Shown: piece after piece, positions 8,960 to 16,880 of the stretch | Layout of the letters: every line of letters begins with the position of its first letter | How positions within the stretch are numbered: position 1 is the stretch's first letter | Origin: Henriciella pelagia | Lineage (GTDB): Bacteria > Pseudomonadota > Alphaproteobacteria > Caulobacterales > Hyphomonadaceae | Assembly (NCBI RefSeq): GCF_002088945.1 | Contig: NZ_NCSU01000011.1 | Location: 1 to 64,000, forward strand | DNA: 64,000 nucleotides | Direction of reading: 5' to 3' | Program-made: the position numbers and the translations under genes | The notes under the pieces: model-generated | What the model saw: only the letters and a program-made list of their open reading frames with translations | What the model was told of the DNA's origin: nothing | The model's database searches: none

Positions 8960-10765
8960 CTAGCGCTCAATGAAGGCTGGCCCGCGGGCCTGGACAGGCG
9001 ACCCGCTCAGGACGCCGCCTTGCTCGATCAGCATCTGGATGCGCTCATTCTCCAGAATGTCTGCAGCGCGCGACAGCGTGGCGAGGTCACCGGCAGACGA
9101 TTCGGCCATTGGGCCGAGGCCCGGCAGTCCGCCCTGTGGCACGGGATAGAACATGATGCGGGTCTCTTCGTCTTCGCCAATTCCAGCGAGCTCGCGAGCC
9201 TTGGCCAGGGCGTCCATCAGCCCACCCAGCTGATCCACGATGCCGACTTCCAGACCGTCTTCACCAGTCCAGACACGACCCTTCGCGATCTCGCGAACCT
9301 CGGCTTCGCTCATGTCTCGTCCCTCCGCGACGAGCGAGATGAAGCGGTCATAGCCGCGCTCAAGCCATGCATGCAGCAGGCTACGCTGTTCCTCGGTAAA
9401 TCCGTCAAGTGTCGTCAGGGCCCCGGCAAATGGACCACCAACCGTGATCGCTTCAGTGTTCACGCCGATCTGGCGAAGGCCGTCGGCCAGTGCGAACTTG
9501 CCGCCAAAGATACCGATGGAGCCAGTAATGGTCGTGCGGTTCGCCACGATCCAGTCCGCTCCCGTTGACACATAATAGCCACCGGATGCTGCATAAGCGC
9601 CCATGGAGACGACCACGGGCTTGTCCATTTCCTGCACGCGTTCGACGGCGCGCCAGATCTGGTCGGATGCGGTCGGAGACCCGCCTGGGCTGTCGACGCG
9701 GAACACGATTGCCTTCACGCGCTCGTTGCGACCGGCTTCCAGGATGGCACCTGCGATTGCGTCGGAAGCGAATGCGGCGCCGCCGCTGAAGAAATCGCCA
9801 TCGCTGCCACCGGTCACAATCGGGCCTTCTCCGCCTACAATCGCAATGGCAGGCGTACCAAGCGGCGCTGTTGGCGGTGAGTATGACATGATGTCGATGA
9901 TTTCGGTGCCTTCGCCGCCGCGCTCCTTGGCGGTGTCCATCGCGTCTTCGGGCCATCCAAGTTCGGTGGCGAGGCCGAGTTCAATCAGGCGGTCGGGGCT
10001 GAGCGGGGCAGCATTGAAGGCGTCCTTGACGGCCTGCACAGTCAGGCCGCGGTCTTCCGCAATGTCGGCAACCGTCGTTTCCCATAGCGATTCGGCCAGG
10101 ACCGTCATGGCTTCGAGGTGGGCGTCGGTGAAGTCGGTCTGCTTGTAGACGTTCGGAGCGTTCTTGTATTCGTAGAACTGCTCGATCTCGGCACGAACAT
10201 TGAGCTTGTCGAACAGGCCTTTCAGGAACATCGTTTCGAATGTGATCCCGCCAGGCAGGAAATCGCCGCCTGGCTGCACGACAATGTCGTCGGCGGCTGC
10301 CATGATGCGCATCATGGCCGGTCCGCCCGCATAGGTTCCCTGCGAATGAACGATCACGAACTTGCCCTCGCCGCGCAGCGCATGGATGGCCTGGCGCAAT
10401 TCTTCCGCACGAGATGAGCCAACAGAGTATTCGCTGGCGCGGATAAGCACGCCTTTCACAGATGAGTCAGACTTTGCGGCATCGAGGCGGGTCAGCACGT
10501 TTACGAAGCCTTTTTCACCGAACAGCGCACCCAGTCCGCTGGTGGCCGGCTGGTCGGCCAGCGGATCGCGCAGGTCAATGGACAGGACGGTCGATTCCGG
10601 ATTTTCGCCTCCTCCGGTCAGGGATGCGCCGGCGGAATTGATCCAGCCGCCAATAACTGCCGAAGCTATGAAGAAGAGTAGCACAGCGCCAAGAAGTGCG
10701 CCGATCACCGCACCTCCGAGTGCCACAAAAAAAGTCCGCACGACGAAATTACCTCCGAACCGCAA
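8960..10765 (-). CDS. sppA: Signal peptide peptidase SppA, long (67K) type
   Basis: Inner-membrane protease that degrades cleaved signal peptides in the periplasm. At 601 residues it is the two-domain form: an N-terminal membrane anchor (about residues 8-40), an N-terminal half carrying the general-base lysine (K201 in YEYKNAPN) and a C-terminal half carrying the nucleophile (S394 in GAYAASGGYY). This Ser-Lys pairing across the two halves is the E. coli SppA arrangement. The TTITGSIG segment and DSPGGS turn are conserved. The gene is isolated, with tRNA-Pro 96 bases upstream on the same strand. Confidence 0.97.
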   Translation of the reverse strand: MRFGGNFVVRTFFVALGGAVIGALLGAVLLFFIASAVIGGWINSAGASLTGGGENPESTVLSIDLRDPLADQPATSGLGALFGEKGFVNVLTRLDAAKSDSSVKGVLIRASEYSVGSSRAEELRQAIHALRGEGKFVIVHSQGTYAGGPAMMRIMAAADDIVVQPGGDFLPGGITFETMFLKGLFDKLNVRAEIEQFYEYKNAPNVYKQTDFTDAHLEAMTVLAESLWETTVADIAEDRGLTVQAVKDAFNAAPLSPDRLIELGLATELGWPEDAMDTAKERGGEGTEIIDIMSYSPPTAPLGTPAIAIVGGEGPIVTGGSDGDFFSGGAAFASDAIAGAILEAGRNERVKAIVFRVDSPGGSPTASDQIWRAVERVQEMDKPVVVSMGAYAASGGYYVSTGADWIVANRTTITGSIGIFGGKFALADGLRQIGVNTEAITVGGPFAGALTTLDGFTEEQRSLLHAWLERGYDRFISLVAEGRDMSEAEVREIAKGRVWTGEDGLEVGIVDQLGGLMDALAKARELAGIGEDEETRIMFYPVPQGGLPGLGPMAESSAGDLATLSRAADILENERIQMLIEQGGVLSGSPVQARGPAFIER

Positions 10766-10860
10766 AATTTATCAATAAACGATATGAAGCATATCGAATA
10801 AAAGTAAAGGGCCGATGTCATACATCGATCGGATTGATTCCATCTGTCGGGAAACTGAAT

Positions 10861-10937
10861 TGGTCGGAATAGGAGGATTCGAACCTCCGACCCCCGCCTC
10901 CCGAAGACGGTGCTCTACCAGGCTGAGCTATATTCCG
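10861..10937 (-). tRNA. trnP: tRNA-Pro (anticodon CGG)
   Basis: A 77-nt cloverleaf with encoded CCA. The acceptor CGGAATA pairs with TATTCCG, the C1-G72 pair typical of tRNA-Pro is present, the T arm has GGTTCGAATCC, and the anticodon loop TTCGGGA gives CGG. Confidence 0.97.
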
Positions 10938-11085
10938 AGCCAAGGCGAGGCCCTATAACTTACAGGGGGTGCAGTGACAAGCGGACCAAGTTTTCCAATC
11001 GCACAAATCAGCAGCTGTTTTTTGGTTGAGTTTGGGAGTTGCAAGGCGAAACCGGATTGAGTATGTCCCGGCCTTCTTCCGCTGT

Positions 11086-11160
11086 TGGGGTGTCGCCAAG
11101 TGGTAAGGCACCGGTTTTTGGTATCGGCATTCCCAGGTTCGAATCCTGGCACCCCAGCCA
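11086..11160 (+). tRNA. trnQ: tRNA-Gln (anticodon TTG)
   Basis: A 75-nt cloverleaf with encoded CCA. TGGGGTG pairs with CACCCCA, the T arm has GGTTCGAATCC, and the anticodon loop TTTTGGT gives TTG. It is divergent from tRNA-Pro. Confidence 0.97.
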
Positions 11161-11655
11161 CTCTTCTGAGTATCGCTATTTCCTGGCGCGTAAGGTTTCT
11201 GCCTTCCTGCCACGGTCATTGCAGGTTCGCGGACTTCAGGCTGATCAAACGTGGCGCTCCTGCCGTCAGAAAATGATCATGTCGCGATTTAGTCATGAAA
11301 ATCAGTACTGTGATGCATGATTGTGCTTGCGCTACAATTCGGTAAGTTTTTTAAACGGTTTCTGAACGACCATTGATCCGGAGCGAAGCTGTTGCTAGCG
11401 TCCGGCGCGGTGGTCGCTTCGGCGGCCTGCATGGCGACAGCCGTAAATCTGAATAAGAAGAGAGTGCGCAGAAGCATTCCGAAAAATTTGGGGGAGGTTT
11501 CGAGGTGTTTCCGCATCTCCTCCTTCGACTGCGGACCTGTGTGTGTGTCCGATTTAGCAGAGTGGCGGCCCGCCAGTATTCAGGGGGCAGGGCCGCAATT
11601 GAAGTTTCACCGTGCACGAGAAGCACGACCATTCGGAGAGTGAGAGGCAAACCTC
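11161..11655 (+). other. 495-base leader between tRNA-Gln and the TonB2 operon
   Basis: No frame here looks like a real gene. The stretch includes an AT-rich part near 11320-11360 that could hold the operon promoter (a TACAAT at 11333-11338 is the best -10, with no convincing -35). A long leader of about 300 bases would follow. GAGAGG before 11656 is the ribosome-binding site of the next gene. Confidence 0.4.
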
Positions 11656-12438
11656 ATGAAAAAAGTACTCACACCGGCGCGAGGTGCCGTAGCAGCGGCG
11701 CTAATTGCCGGGATGGCAATGCCCGCTGTGGCACAAGGCCAACTACGCCAGGCTCTTGAAACCGGCGAGCAAGCGACCCGCAAAGCCGAACAGGTACAGG
11801 AGCAGATCAACCAGCTGGACGATCAGCGCTCCGACATGGTCAGCGAGTTCCGTACCCTTCTGCAACGCACCCAGGCCGCACAACTCTATGCGCGCCAGCA
11901 GGAGAAAGTTGTCGAGAGCCAGCGTCGCGAACTGGCGTCGCTGGAAGAGCAGCTGGGCCGCGTCGACGAGATCACCGCTCAGACAACGCCGATGCTGATC
12001 GACATGATTTCGGACCTGGAAACCTTCATCCAGGCCGACCTGCCGTTCAAGATCAATGAGCGGACCGAAACCATCAACGAGCTTCGCACCGCGATGGAAA
12101 ATCCGCAGGTGCCGATCGTTGAGCAATATCGCCTCATCATCGAAGCCTACAAGCGTGAGATGGAATACGGTCGCACGATCCAGACCTGGCCGGAAGAAAT
12201 CGACATCGACGGCAATCCCGTCATGGTCGACATGTTCCTCTATGGTCGTGTCGCACTGGTCTATCTGTCCCCGGACAACAAATACGCCGCGCGTTATGAT
12301 CGTGCGTCTAATGCCTGGGTGCCGGTTCAGAGCAAGTTCAAGGAAGACATCGCACAGGCCATCAAGGTCGCGAAAGGCACCACGACGCCTAGCGTTCTTT
12401 ACGCTCCTGCGACGCGCCTGAATGTGTCGGCCCAGTAA
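11656..12438 (+). CDS. DUF3450 periplasmic protein of the TonB2 system
   Basis: First gene of the TonB2-type operon. It has a signal peptide (residues 1-27, PAVAQG cleavage), then a long coiled coil (about residues 30-110, rich in Glu and Gln). The DUF3450 core follows, including LPFKINERTETI and TWPEEIDIDGNPVMVDMFLYGR. In vibrios the same family lies directly upstream of ttpC, exbB2, exbD2 and tonB2, an order reproduced here. Its role is not established in detail; it may be a periplasmic scaffold for the TtpC complex. The next gene starts 28 bases after the stop with its own GAGGA. Confidence 0.9.
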   Translation: MKKVLTPARGAVAAALIAGMAMPAVAQGQLRQALETGEQATRKAEQVQEQINQLDDQRSDMVSEFRTLLQRTQAAQLYARQQEKVVESQRRELASLEEQLGRVDEITAQTTPMLIDMISDLETFIQADLPFKINERTETINELRTAMENPQVPIVEQYRLIIEAYKREMEYGRTIQTWPEEIDIDGNPVMVDMFLYGRVALVYLSPDNKYAARYDRASNAWVPVQSKFKEDIAQAIKVAKGTTTPSVLYAPATRLNVSAQ

Positions 12439-12466
12439 GCGCCAGAGAATTCAGAGGAATATACAG

Positions 12467-13867
12467 ATGAAAGTATTCAAAAAATCTCTGCAGGCCCTCG
12501 GCGCGACTGCGCTGGTCATGGGATCTGCAATCACCTTCTCCGCCCCCGCCACGGCTCAGGACGTCTCTCTCAGCGACATCCTCGATCTGGTGCGTCGGGA
12601 CTCCCAGCAGATGTCGGCTGAAGACGAACGCCGTCTTCAGGAGTTCCGCCAGCAGACCGCCGAACAGGCCCGTCTGATGAGCGAGGCTCGCGGACAGCTC
12701 AACGCTGCCGAAGCCCGTGGCCGTGCCCTATCTGCGGAGTTCGACGAGAATGAGCGTCAGCTGACCCAACTGTCGGCAGAGCTCGAAACCCAGGCAGGTG
12801 ATTTCGGTGAGCTTCTCGGCCAGTTCCGGACTGCAGCCGGCGAGACCATGCCGATCATTCGTGAGTCGCTTTCCAACTACGAATATACCGGCCGTGCCGA
12901 GCGCCTCGCCGAGGTTTCCGAAGCCCGTTCACTTCCGACCCGCGAAGACCTCGACGCGCTGCCGAAGGCGATGCTTCAGGAAATGGTTGCCCAGTCCGAG
13001 GTGAAGACCTTCACGGCACCAGTTGCCGGCGCAGGCCCTGACGCAACCATTGCTGATGTCGAAGTGATGCGCGTTGGTGTGTTCACCGCGGCGACCACAG
13101 ATGACACTCGTTTCCTCGAGATCATCACGGCCAATACCGACGAGCCTTATCTGCGCGTCCTGAAAGCCCAGCCGGGCGGTGATTTCCAGGCTGCCATGAA
13201 AAAGCTGATCGCTGCCGACGAAGGTGAAGTCGTCATCACGCCGGTCGACCCGACCAAAGGCCAGCTCTTCGCAGTTGCCGGCGAAATGCCGGGCCTCGGT
13301 GAGCGGGTGAACCAAGGTGGTGTTGTGGGTTATGTGATCCTCTTCCTGCTGGCGGTTGGTGCAGCGTTTGCGATCTTCAAGATTGTCACGCTCTTCCTCA
13401 TGGGCGGCGCGATGCGCAAAACTGCGAAGACCCGTCAGGCCGGAACCGGCAACCCGCTGGCTCGTGTCTTCGAAGCCTACGAAACCAACAAGCACCACGA
13501 CATCGAATCGCTCGAACTCAAGCTCGACGAACAGATCCTGCGTGAGTCGCCGAAAATCGAACGCTTCAACGACATCGTCAAAGTGCTTGCCGCTGTTGCA
13601 CCGCTCCTCGGTCTTCTCGGTACGGTTATCGGTATGATCATCACCTTTACCGCCATCACCAACTTCGGTGCCGGCGATCCGAAGCTGATGGCTGGTGGTA
13701 TCTCGGTAGCTCTCATGACGACCGTTCTCGGTCTGGTCGCAGCGATCCCGCTGCTTCTGCTCCACGCTGTTGCAGCCTCTCTGGCCCGCGGCAACCAGCA
13801 GATTCTCGATGAGCAAGCAGCCGGCCTCGTCGCCGAGCGTGCAGAGTCCAACACGGGAGTGGCTTAA
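12467..13867 (+). CDS. TtpC-like long ExbB (MotA/TolQ/ExbB family)
   Basis: A 466-residue energiser subunit. Residues 1-27 are a signal peptide. Residues 30-130 form a periplasmic coiled coil. The C-terminal 170 residues carry three membrane segments with the proton-channel family core, APLLGLLGTVIGMI followed by GGISVALMTTVLGLVAAIPLLL. This architecture matches TtpC of the vibrio TonB2 complex, which is required together with ExbB2 and ExbD2. The ATG at 12467 is preceded by GAGGA; an earlier in-frame ATG at 12422 would overlap the DUF3450 gene and break the signal peptide. Confidence 0.92.
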   Translation: MKVFKKSLQALGATALVMGSAITFSAPATAQDVSLSDILDLVRRDSQQMSAEDERRLQEFRQQTAEQARLMSEARGQLNAAEARGRALSAEFDENERQLTQLSAELETQAGDFGELLGQFRTAAGETMPIIRESLSNYEYTGRAERLAEVSEARSLPTREDLDALPKAMLQEMVAQSEVKTFTAPVAGAGPDATIADVEVMRVGVFTAATTDDTRFLEIITANTDEPYLRVLKAQPGGDFQAAMKKLIAADEGEVVITPVDPTKGQLFAVAGEMPGLGERVNQGGVVGYVILFLLAVGAAFAIFKIVTLFLMGGAMRKTAKTRQAGTGNPLARVFEAYETNKHHDIESLELKLDEQILRESPKIERFNDIVKVLAAVAPLLGLLGTVIGMIITFTAITNFGAGDPKLMAGGISVALMTTVLGLVAAIPLLLLHAVAASLARGNQQILDEQAAGLVAERAESNTGVA

Positions 13868-13875
13868 CGCCACTC

Positions 13876-13889
13876 CCTCCTTCGGGAGG
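13876..13889 (+). promoter_or_regulatory. cUUCGg hairpin that sequesters the exbB ribosome-binding site
   Basis: CCTCC-TTCG-GGAGG forms a 5-bp stem closed by the very stable C(UUCG)G tetraloop. Its 3' arm GGAGG is the Shine-Dalgarno of the exbB gene at 13897. The hairpin sits between the ttpC-like stop and the exbB ATG, so translation of exbB may be throttled or coupled to ribosomes finishing the upstream gene. Confidence 0.55.
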
Positions 13890-13896
13890 TTAGTAC

Positions 13897-14412
13897 ATGG
13901 ACTTAGGACTAAACGATCTTGAGGCCTTTCTGGCACGGGGTGGACCAGTCCTGCTTGTCATCATGGTGGCCACATTTATCATGTGGGCGCTGATCCTGGA
14001 GCGGCTGTTTTACTTCCGCTTTGCCCACAAGGGTGTCGCCGAAGACGCGATTGCCGAGTGGAATGCCCGGTCGGACCGCAAGTCTGTCCTGGCGCACTGG
14101 GTCAGGGACAAGCTGGTATCTGAAGTTCGCGCCAAGGCGGAAGCCAATGTAAGCATGACCAAGGCGATGGTGGCGCTCGCGCCGCTGCTCGGTCTGCTCG
14201 GAACGGTGACGGGTATGGTGACGGTGTTTGACGTCATGGCCATCACCGATGGTGCAGATGCAAAGGCCATGTCGGGCGGTGTGTCTCGTGCCACCATTCC
14301 GACCATGGCGGGCATGGTTGCGTCGATTTCCGGCATCATTTTCACCTCCGGCATGGACAGCAAGGTGAACCGCCTTGTCCAGCAGGTCGAAGACGAAATG
14401 GAGATCAGCTGA
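13897..14412 (+). CDS. exbB: ExbB2-type proton-channel subunit
   Basis: A 171-residue inner-membrane proton-channel subunit that works with ExbD to power TonB. Three membrane segments are visible: about 15-40 (LLVIMVATFIMWALILERL), 88-110 (APLLGLLGTVTGMVTVFD) and 130-150 (ATIPTMAGMVASISGIIF). There is no N-terminal extension, unlike the upstream TtpC-like paralogue. The ATG follows a GGGAGG that lies in a tetraloop hairpin. The stop TGA overlaps the exbD ATG (TGATG), so the two are translationally coupled. Confidence 0.94.
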   Translation: MDLGLNDLEAFLARGGPVLLVIMVATFIMWALILERLFYFRFAHKGVAEDAIAEWNARSDRKSVLAHWVRDKLVSEVRAKAEANVSMTKAMVALAPLLGLLGTVTGMVTVFDVMAITDGADAKAMSGGVSRATIPTMAGMVASISGIIFTSGMDSKVNRLVQQVEDEMEIS

Positions 14413-14822
14413 TGCGTGGACGTAGTCATAAGGCGCCTGAAGAGGCCAGTGTCGACCTCACGCCAATGCTGGATGTGGTGTTCATTCTCCTCATCTTCTT
14501 TATCGTGACTTCGACCTTCATCCAGGAGGAGGCGATCGGCCTTGAGCCGCCACCGCCGCCATCCCCGGACCAGAATCAGGACCAGCAGCAGCAGGCCATC
14601 CTGGTTTACGTTGGAGAGGATAATCTGATCACCGTGAACGGCCGTTACACCGAACTTGCAGGTGTGCGGGCAAACATGGAGCGGCTGCGGGCTGAGAATC
14701 CTGACAGTGCGTTGATCATTCAGGCTCATCCTCGTGCCAAGACCGGCACCATCGTGAAAATCCGCGACGAGGCGTATAACGCCAAGATGACGCGGGTGAA
14801 CATCGTGCAGAGCGAAGAGTAG
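14412..14822 (+). CDS. exbD: ExbD biopolymer transporter, first copy
   Basis: A 136-residue single-span protein of the ExbD/TolR family. The membrane segment starts at LTPMLDVVFILLIFFIVT, with the essential proton-carrying Asp in PMLDVV. A Pro- and Gln-rich linker (PPPPPSPDQNQDQQQQ) leads to the periplasmic domain. The gene overlaps exbB by one base and is followed ten bases later by a second exbD with the same transmembrane motif but a different linker, so the operon holds two non-identical ExbDs. Confidence 0.94.
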   Translation: MRGRSHKAPEEASVDLTPMLDVVFILLIFFIVTSTFIQEEAIGLEPPPPPSPDQNQDQQQQAILVYVGEDNLITVNGRYTELAGVRANMERLRAENPDSALIIQAHPRAKTGTIVKIRDEAYNAKMTRVNIVQSEE

Positions 14823-14831
14823 GAGACAGAT

Positions 14832-15245
14832 ATGGCCCGTAGAAAACGCATGTTGGTCTCTGAAGGCAGCGATGAGGACATCAACCTCACGCCGATGCTG
14901 GACGTGGTTTTCATCCTGCTCATCTTCTTCATTGTCACGGCGCAGTTCATCAAGGAGCCTGGTGTCGACATTATCCGTCAGGAAGTCGACAATCTGGACC
15001 GTCAGAACCCGCTCGGAATCCTGATCGCTATCGATGATAATAGTGAAATCTACATCGATAAGGAGCAGGTCCCGATGCAGGAAGTGACCTTCCGGATCCG
15101 GGAGCTTCGCGAAGACAATCCCAAGGGTGAACTTGTTGTTCAGGCAGACAAGGATTCGGATGCTGGGGTGCTGATCGACTTGATGGAAATCATCAACAAG
15201 GTTGACGGCTCAAACGCCATCAACGTGTCGGTCGAGCGAGAATAG
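14832..15245 (+). CDS. exbD: ExbD biopolymer transporter, second copy
   Basis: A 137-residue ExbD/TolR-family protein whose membrane segment LTPMLDVVFILLIFFIVT is identical to the first copy, including the essential Asp. Its periplasmic part differs: no proline-rich linker, and a conserved ELREDNPKGELVVQAD segment. The start follows AGGAGAC. ExbD works as a dimer, so two copies could give a heterodimer in which each subunit touches a different TonB or TtpC partner. That is inference. Confidence 0.94.
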   Translation: MARRKRMLVSEGSDEDINLTPMLDVVFILLIFFIVTAQFIKEPGVDIIRQEVDNLDRQNPLGILIAIDDNSEIYIDKEQVPMQEVTFRIRELREDNPKGELVVQADKDSDAGVLIDLMEIINKVDGSNAINVSVERE

Positions 15246-15254
15246 GAGACTCCA

Positions 15255-15881
15255 ATGCTTAGCAATCCAATTCTTAGACTTGTCATCGGCATCCCGCTCG
15301 CGGCAATTGTTGTCTATCTCCTCTTCACCTTCATGTACTCCATGATCAATCAGGATTACGTGCAGCCTGAAGTCGAGGAAGAACGTGTCCTGGCGCGGAT
15401 CACGCCAGCTGAGGAAGATACTGAAGTCCGCACCCGGACCCGTAACAAGGCCCAGCGGATTCAGTCGGCCGACAAGCCGCCTCCACCGCCAAAGATGTCG
15501 GCGACGCGGTCTGATATCGACCTGCCAACGCCAAACATCCAGGGCGCGGCTCCGACGGAGCTGAACATCCAGCGTCTCGATTCGCTTGCCATCGACCCGG
15601 TGGCCATCTCGGACCGGGATGCCCAGCCGATCCGCCCACCTGTGCCGACCTATCCGTCGCGTGCGGCTGAGCGCGGCATTGAAGGGTCCTGCGAAGTTCG
15701 CTTCGACGTGGATACGCGGGGACGCCCGTACAATGTACAGGCAAACTGCACTGACAGCGTGTTCAAGCGCGAGGCCGAACGGGCCGTCAGCCGGGTGGAG
15801 TTTGCACCAAAGATTGTCCGAGGACAGCCTGCGGAGCGCCGCAATGTGGTCTATCCGCTGGAGTTCCAGCTGGACGGCTAG
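15255..15881 (+). CDS. tonB: Energy transducer TonB, first copy
   Basis: A 208-residue TonB of the short TonB2 type. One N-terminal membrane helix (about residues 10-30) is followed by a short linker with PPPPPK. The C-terminal TonB domain runs from about residue 125 (PTYPSRAAERGIEGSCEVRF, containing the YP motif) through YPLEFQLDG. It carries force from the ExbB/ExbD complex to outer-membrane receptors. AGGAG lies before the ATG, and a strong terminator follows 25 bases after the stop, ending the main operon. Confidence 0.94.
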   Translation: MLSNPILRLVIGIPLAAIVVYLLFTFMYSMINQDYVQPEVEEERVLARITPAEEDTEVRTRTRNKAQRIQSADKPPPPPKMSATRSDIDLPTPNIQGAAPTELNIQRLDSLAIDPVAISDRDAQPIRPPVPTYPSRAAERGIEGSCEVRFDVDTRGRPYNVQANCTDSVFKREAERAVSRVEFAPKIVRGQPAERRNVVYPLEFQLDG

Positions 15882-15905
15882 ATCGCGCTTCAAGCAATTT
15901 TTGAG

Positions 15906-15938
15906 AAGGGCCTTTTCCGTCGGAAGAGGCCCTTTTTT
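15906..15938 (+). terminator. Rho-independent terminator after the first tonB
   Basis: AAGGGCCTTTTCC and GGAAGAGGCCCTT form a long stem with a GTC loop (one mismatched position) and run directly into TTTTTT. It separates the main TonB2 operon from the second tonB, which has its own promoter. Confidence 0.9.
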
Positions 15939-16003
15939 ATTGCCGGCCGAGACCTGCCTGAACGCATTATCTACATCACCGACTCTCCGCATTAGACGCT
16001 AGG

Positions 16004-16032
16004 TTGACGTAACGAACTCTGTAATGTAATAA
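16004..16032 (+). promoter_or_regulatory. Sigma70-type promoter for the second tonB
   Basis: TTGACG (16004-16009) and TAATAA (16027-16032) are separated by 17 bases, 25 bases before the ATG. The match to TTGACA/TATAAT is good and the position after a terminator makes sense. Confidence 0.6.
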
Positions 16033-16056
16033 TGTTGCACAAAAAGGGAGAGATCA

Positions 16057-16674
16057 ATGTTGCAGAATGCTCTTGTTCGGCCCGTAATCGGCCTGCCTCT
16101 GGCCGGTCTGGTCGTGTTCGCACTGTTTGCCTTCATGCAGTCGATGATAGCGGTCGACTATGTGCCCCCGCAGCCCGCCCAGGAGCGTGACCTCACCGCG
16201 CTGACACCGAAACTGCCCGAGAAGCCTGAAGTCGGCGAGCGGCCCCGTCCACAGCCGCTTCCCATCGCACACAGGCCTTCGCCTCCGCCCAAATATGCGG
16301 CGACCCAAGGAGACATAGACCTGCCCGGCGTTTCGCTCTCGGGAGCAGTTCCTGCCAGGGTGGATGTGAACATACTCCGTGATCTCCACATTGCGCCCGT
16401 TGCGATAGGCAATCGAGACATCCAGCCGATCAGCCCGCCCGTAGTGAACTATCCACAATCCCTGGCCAACCGGAACATCCAAGGGGACTGCGAAGTACGA
16501 TTCGATGTCGACACGCGAGGACGCCCTTACAATCTGATATCAAACTGTTCCCATCCAGGCTTTGAACGAGAGGCAATAAGGGCTGTATCCCGCGTACAAT
16601 TTGCGCCGATGGTGCAGCGGGGACAGGCAGTGGAAAGGAAAAATGTTGTGTATCCGATCGAGTTTCGGCTTTGA
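16057..16674 (+). CDS. tonB: Energy transducer TonB, second copy
   Basis: A 205-residue paralogue of the TonB just upstream. The N-terminal helix, the proline-rich linker, the DIDLPGVSLSGA segment and the TonB domain (VNYPQSLANRNIQGDCEVRF through YPIEFRL) align along the whole length, so this is a tandem duplication that has since diverged. A GGGAGAGATC ribosome-binding site lies before the ATG, and a dedicated promoter lies at 16004-16032. Separate expression suggests service to a different receptor set or condition. Confidence 0.93.
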   Translation: MLQNALVRPVIGLPLAGLVVFALFAFMQSMIAVDYVPPQPAQERDLTALTPKLPEKPEVGERPRPQPLPIAHRPSPPPKYAATQGDIDLPGVSLSGAVPARVDVNILRDLHIAPVAIGNRDIQPISPPVVNYPQSLANRNIQGDCEVRFDVDTRGRPYNLISNCSHPGFEREAIRAVSRVQFAPMVQRGQAVERKNVVYPIEFRL

Positions 16675-16880
16675 GCGAAATTGATGCACAAGGTCAGGCG
16701 CAAAGCGTTGACGTGACGGGCCTGACCGCTCATACGTTAACAGGACATTTTTTCGCGAAATTGATCGCCTATAAACTCTGATAAATAGAGGGCAGTCATT
16801 TCGGACAATCGCAAGCGCTTCAGCAGTGACAGCGTTTGTCATCAACGACCCGCCGGAAACGGCAGAAGGAGTGAGACACC

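Noticed and set aside
12929-13936. A 335-codon open frame on the minus strand
   Set aside because: It is antisense to the TtpC-like gene; no start signal and no domain.
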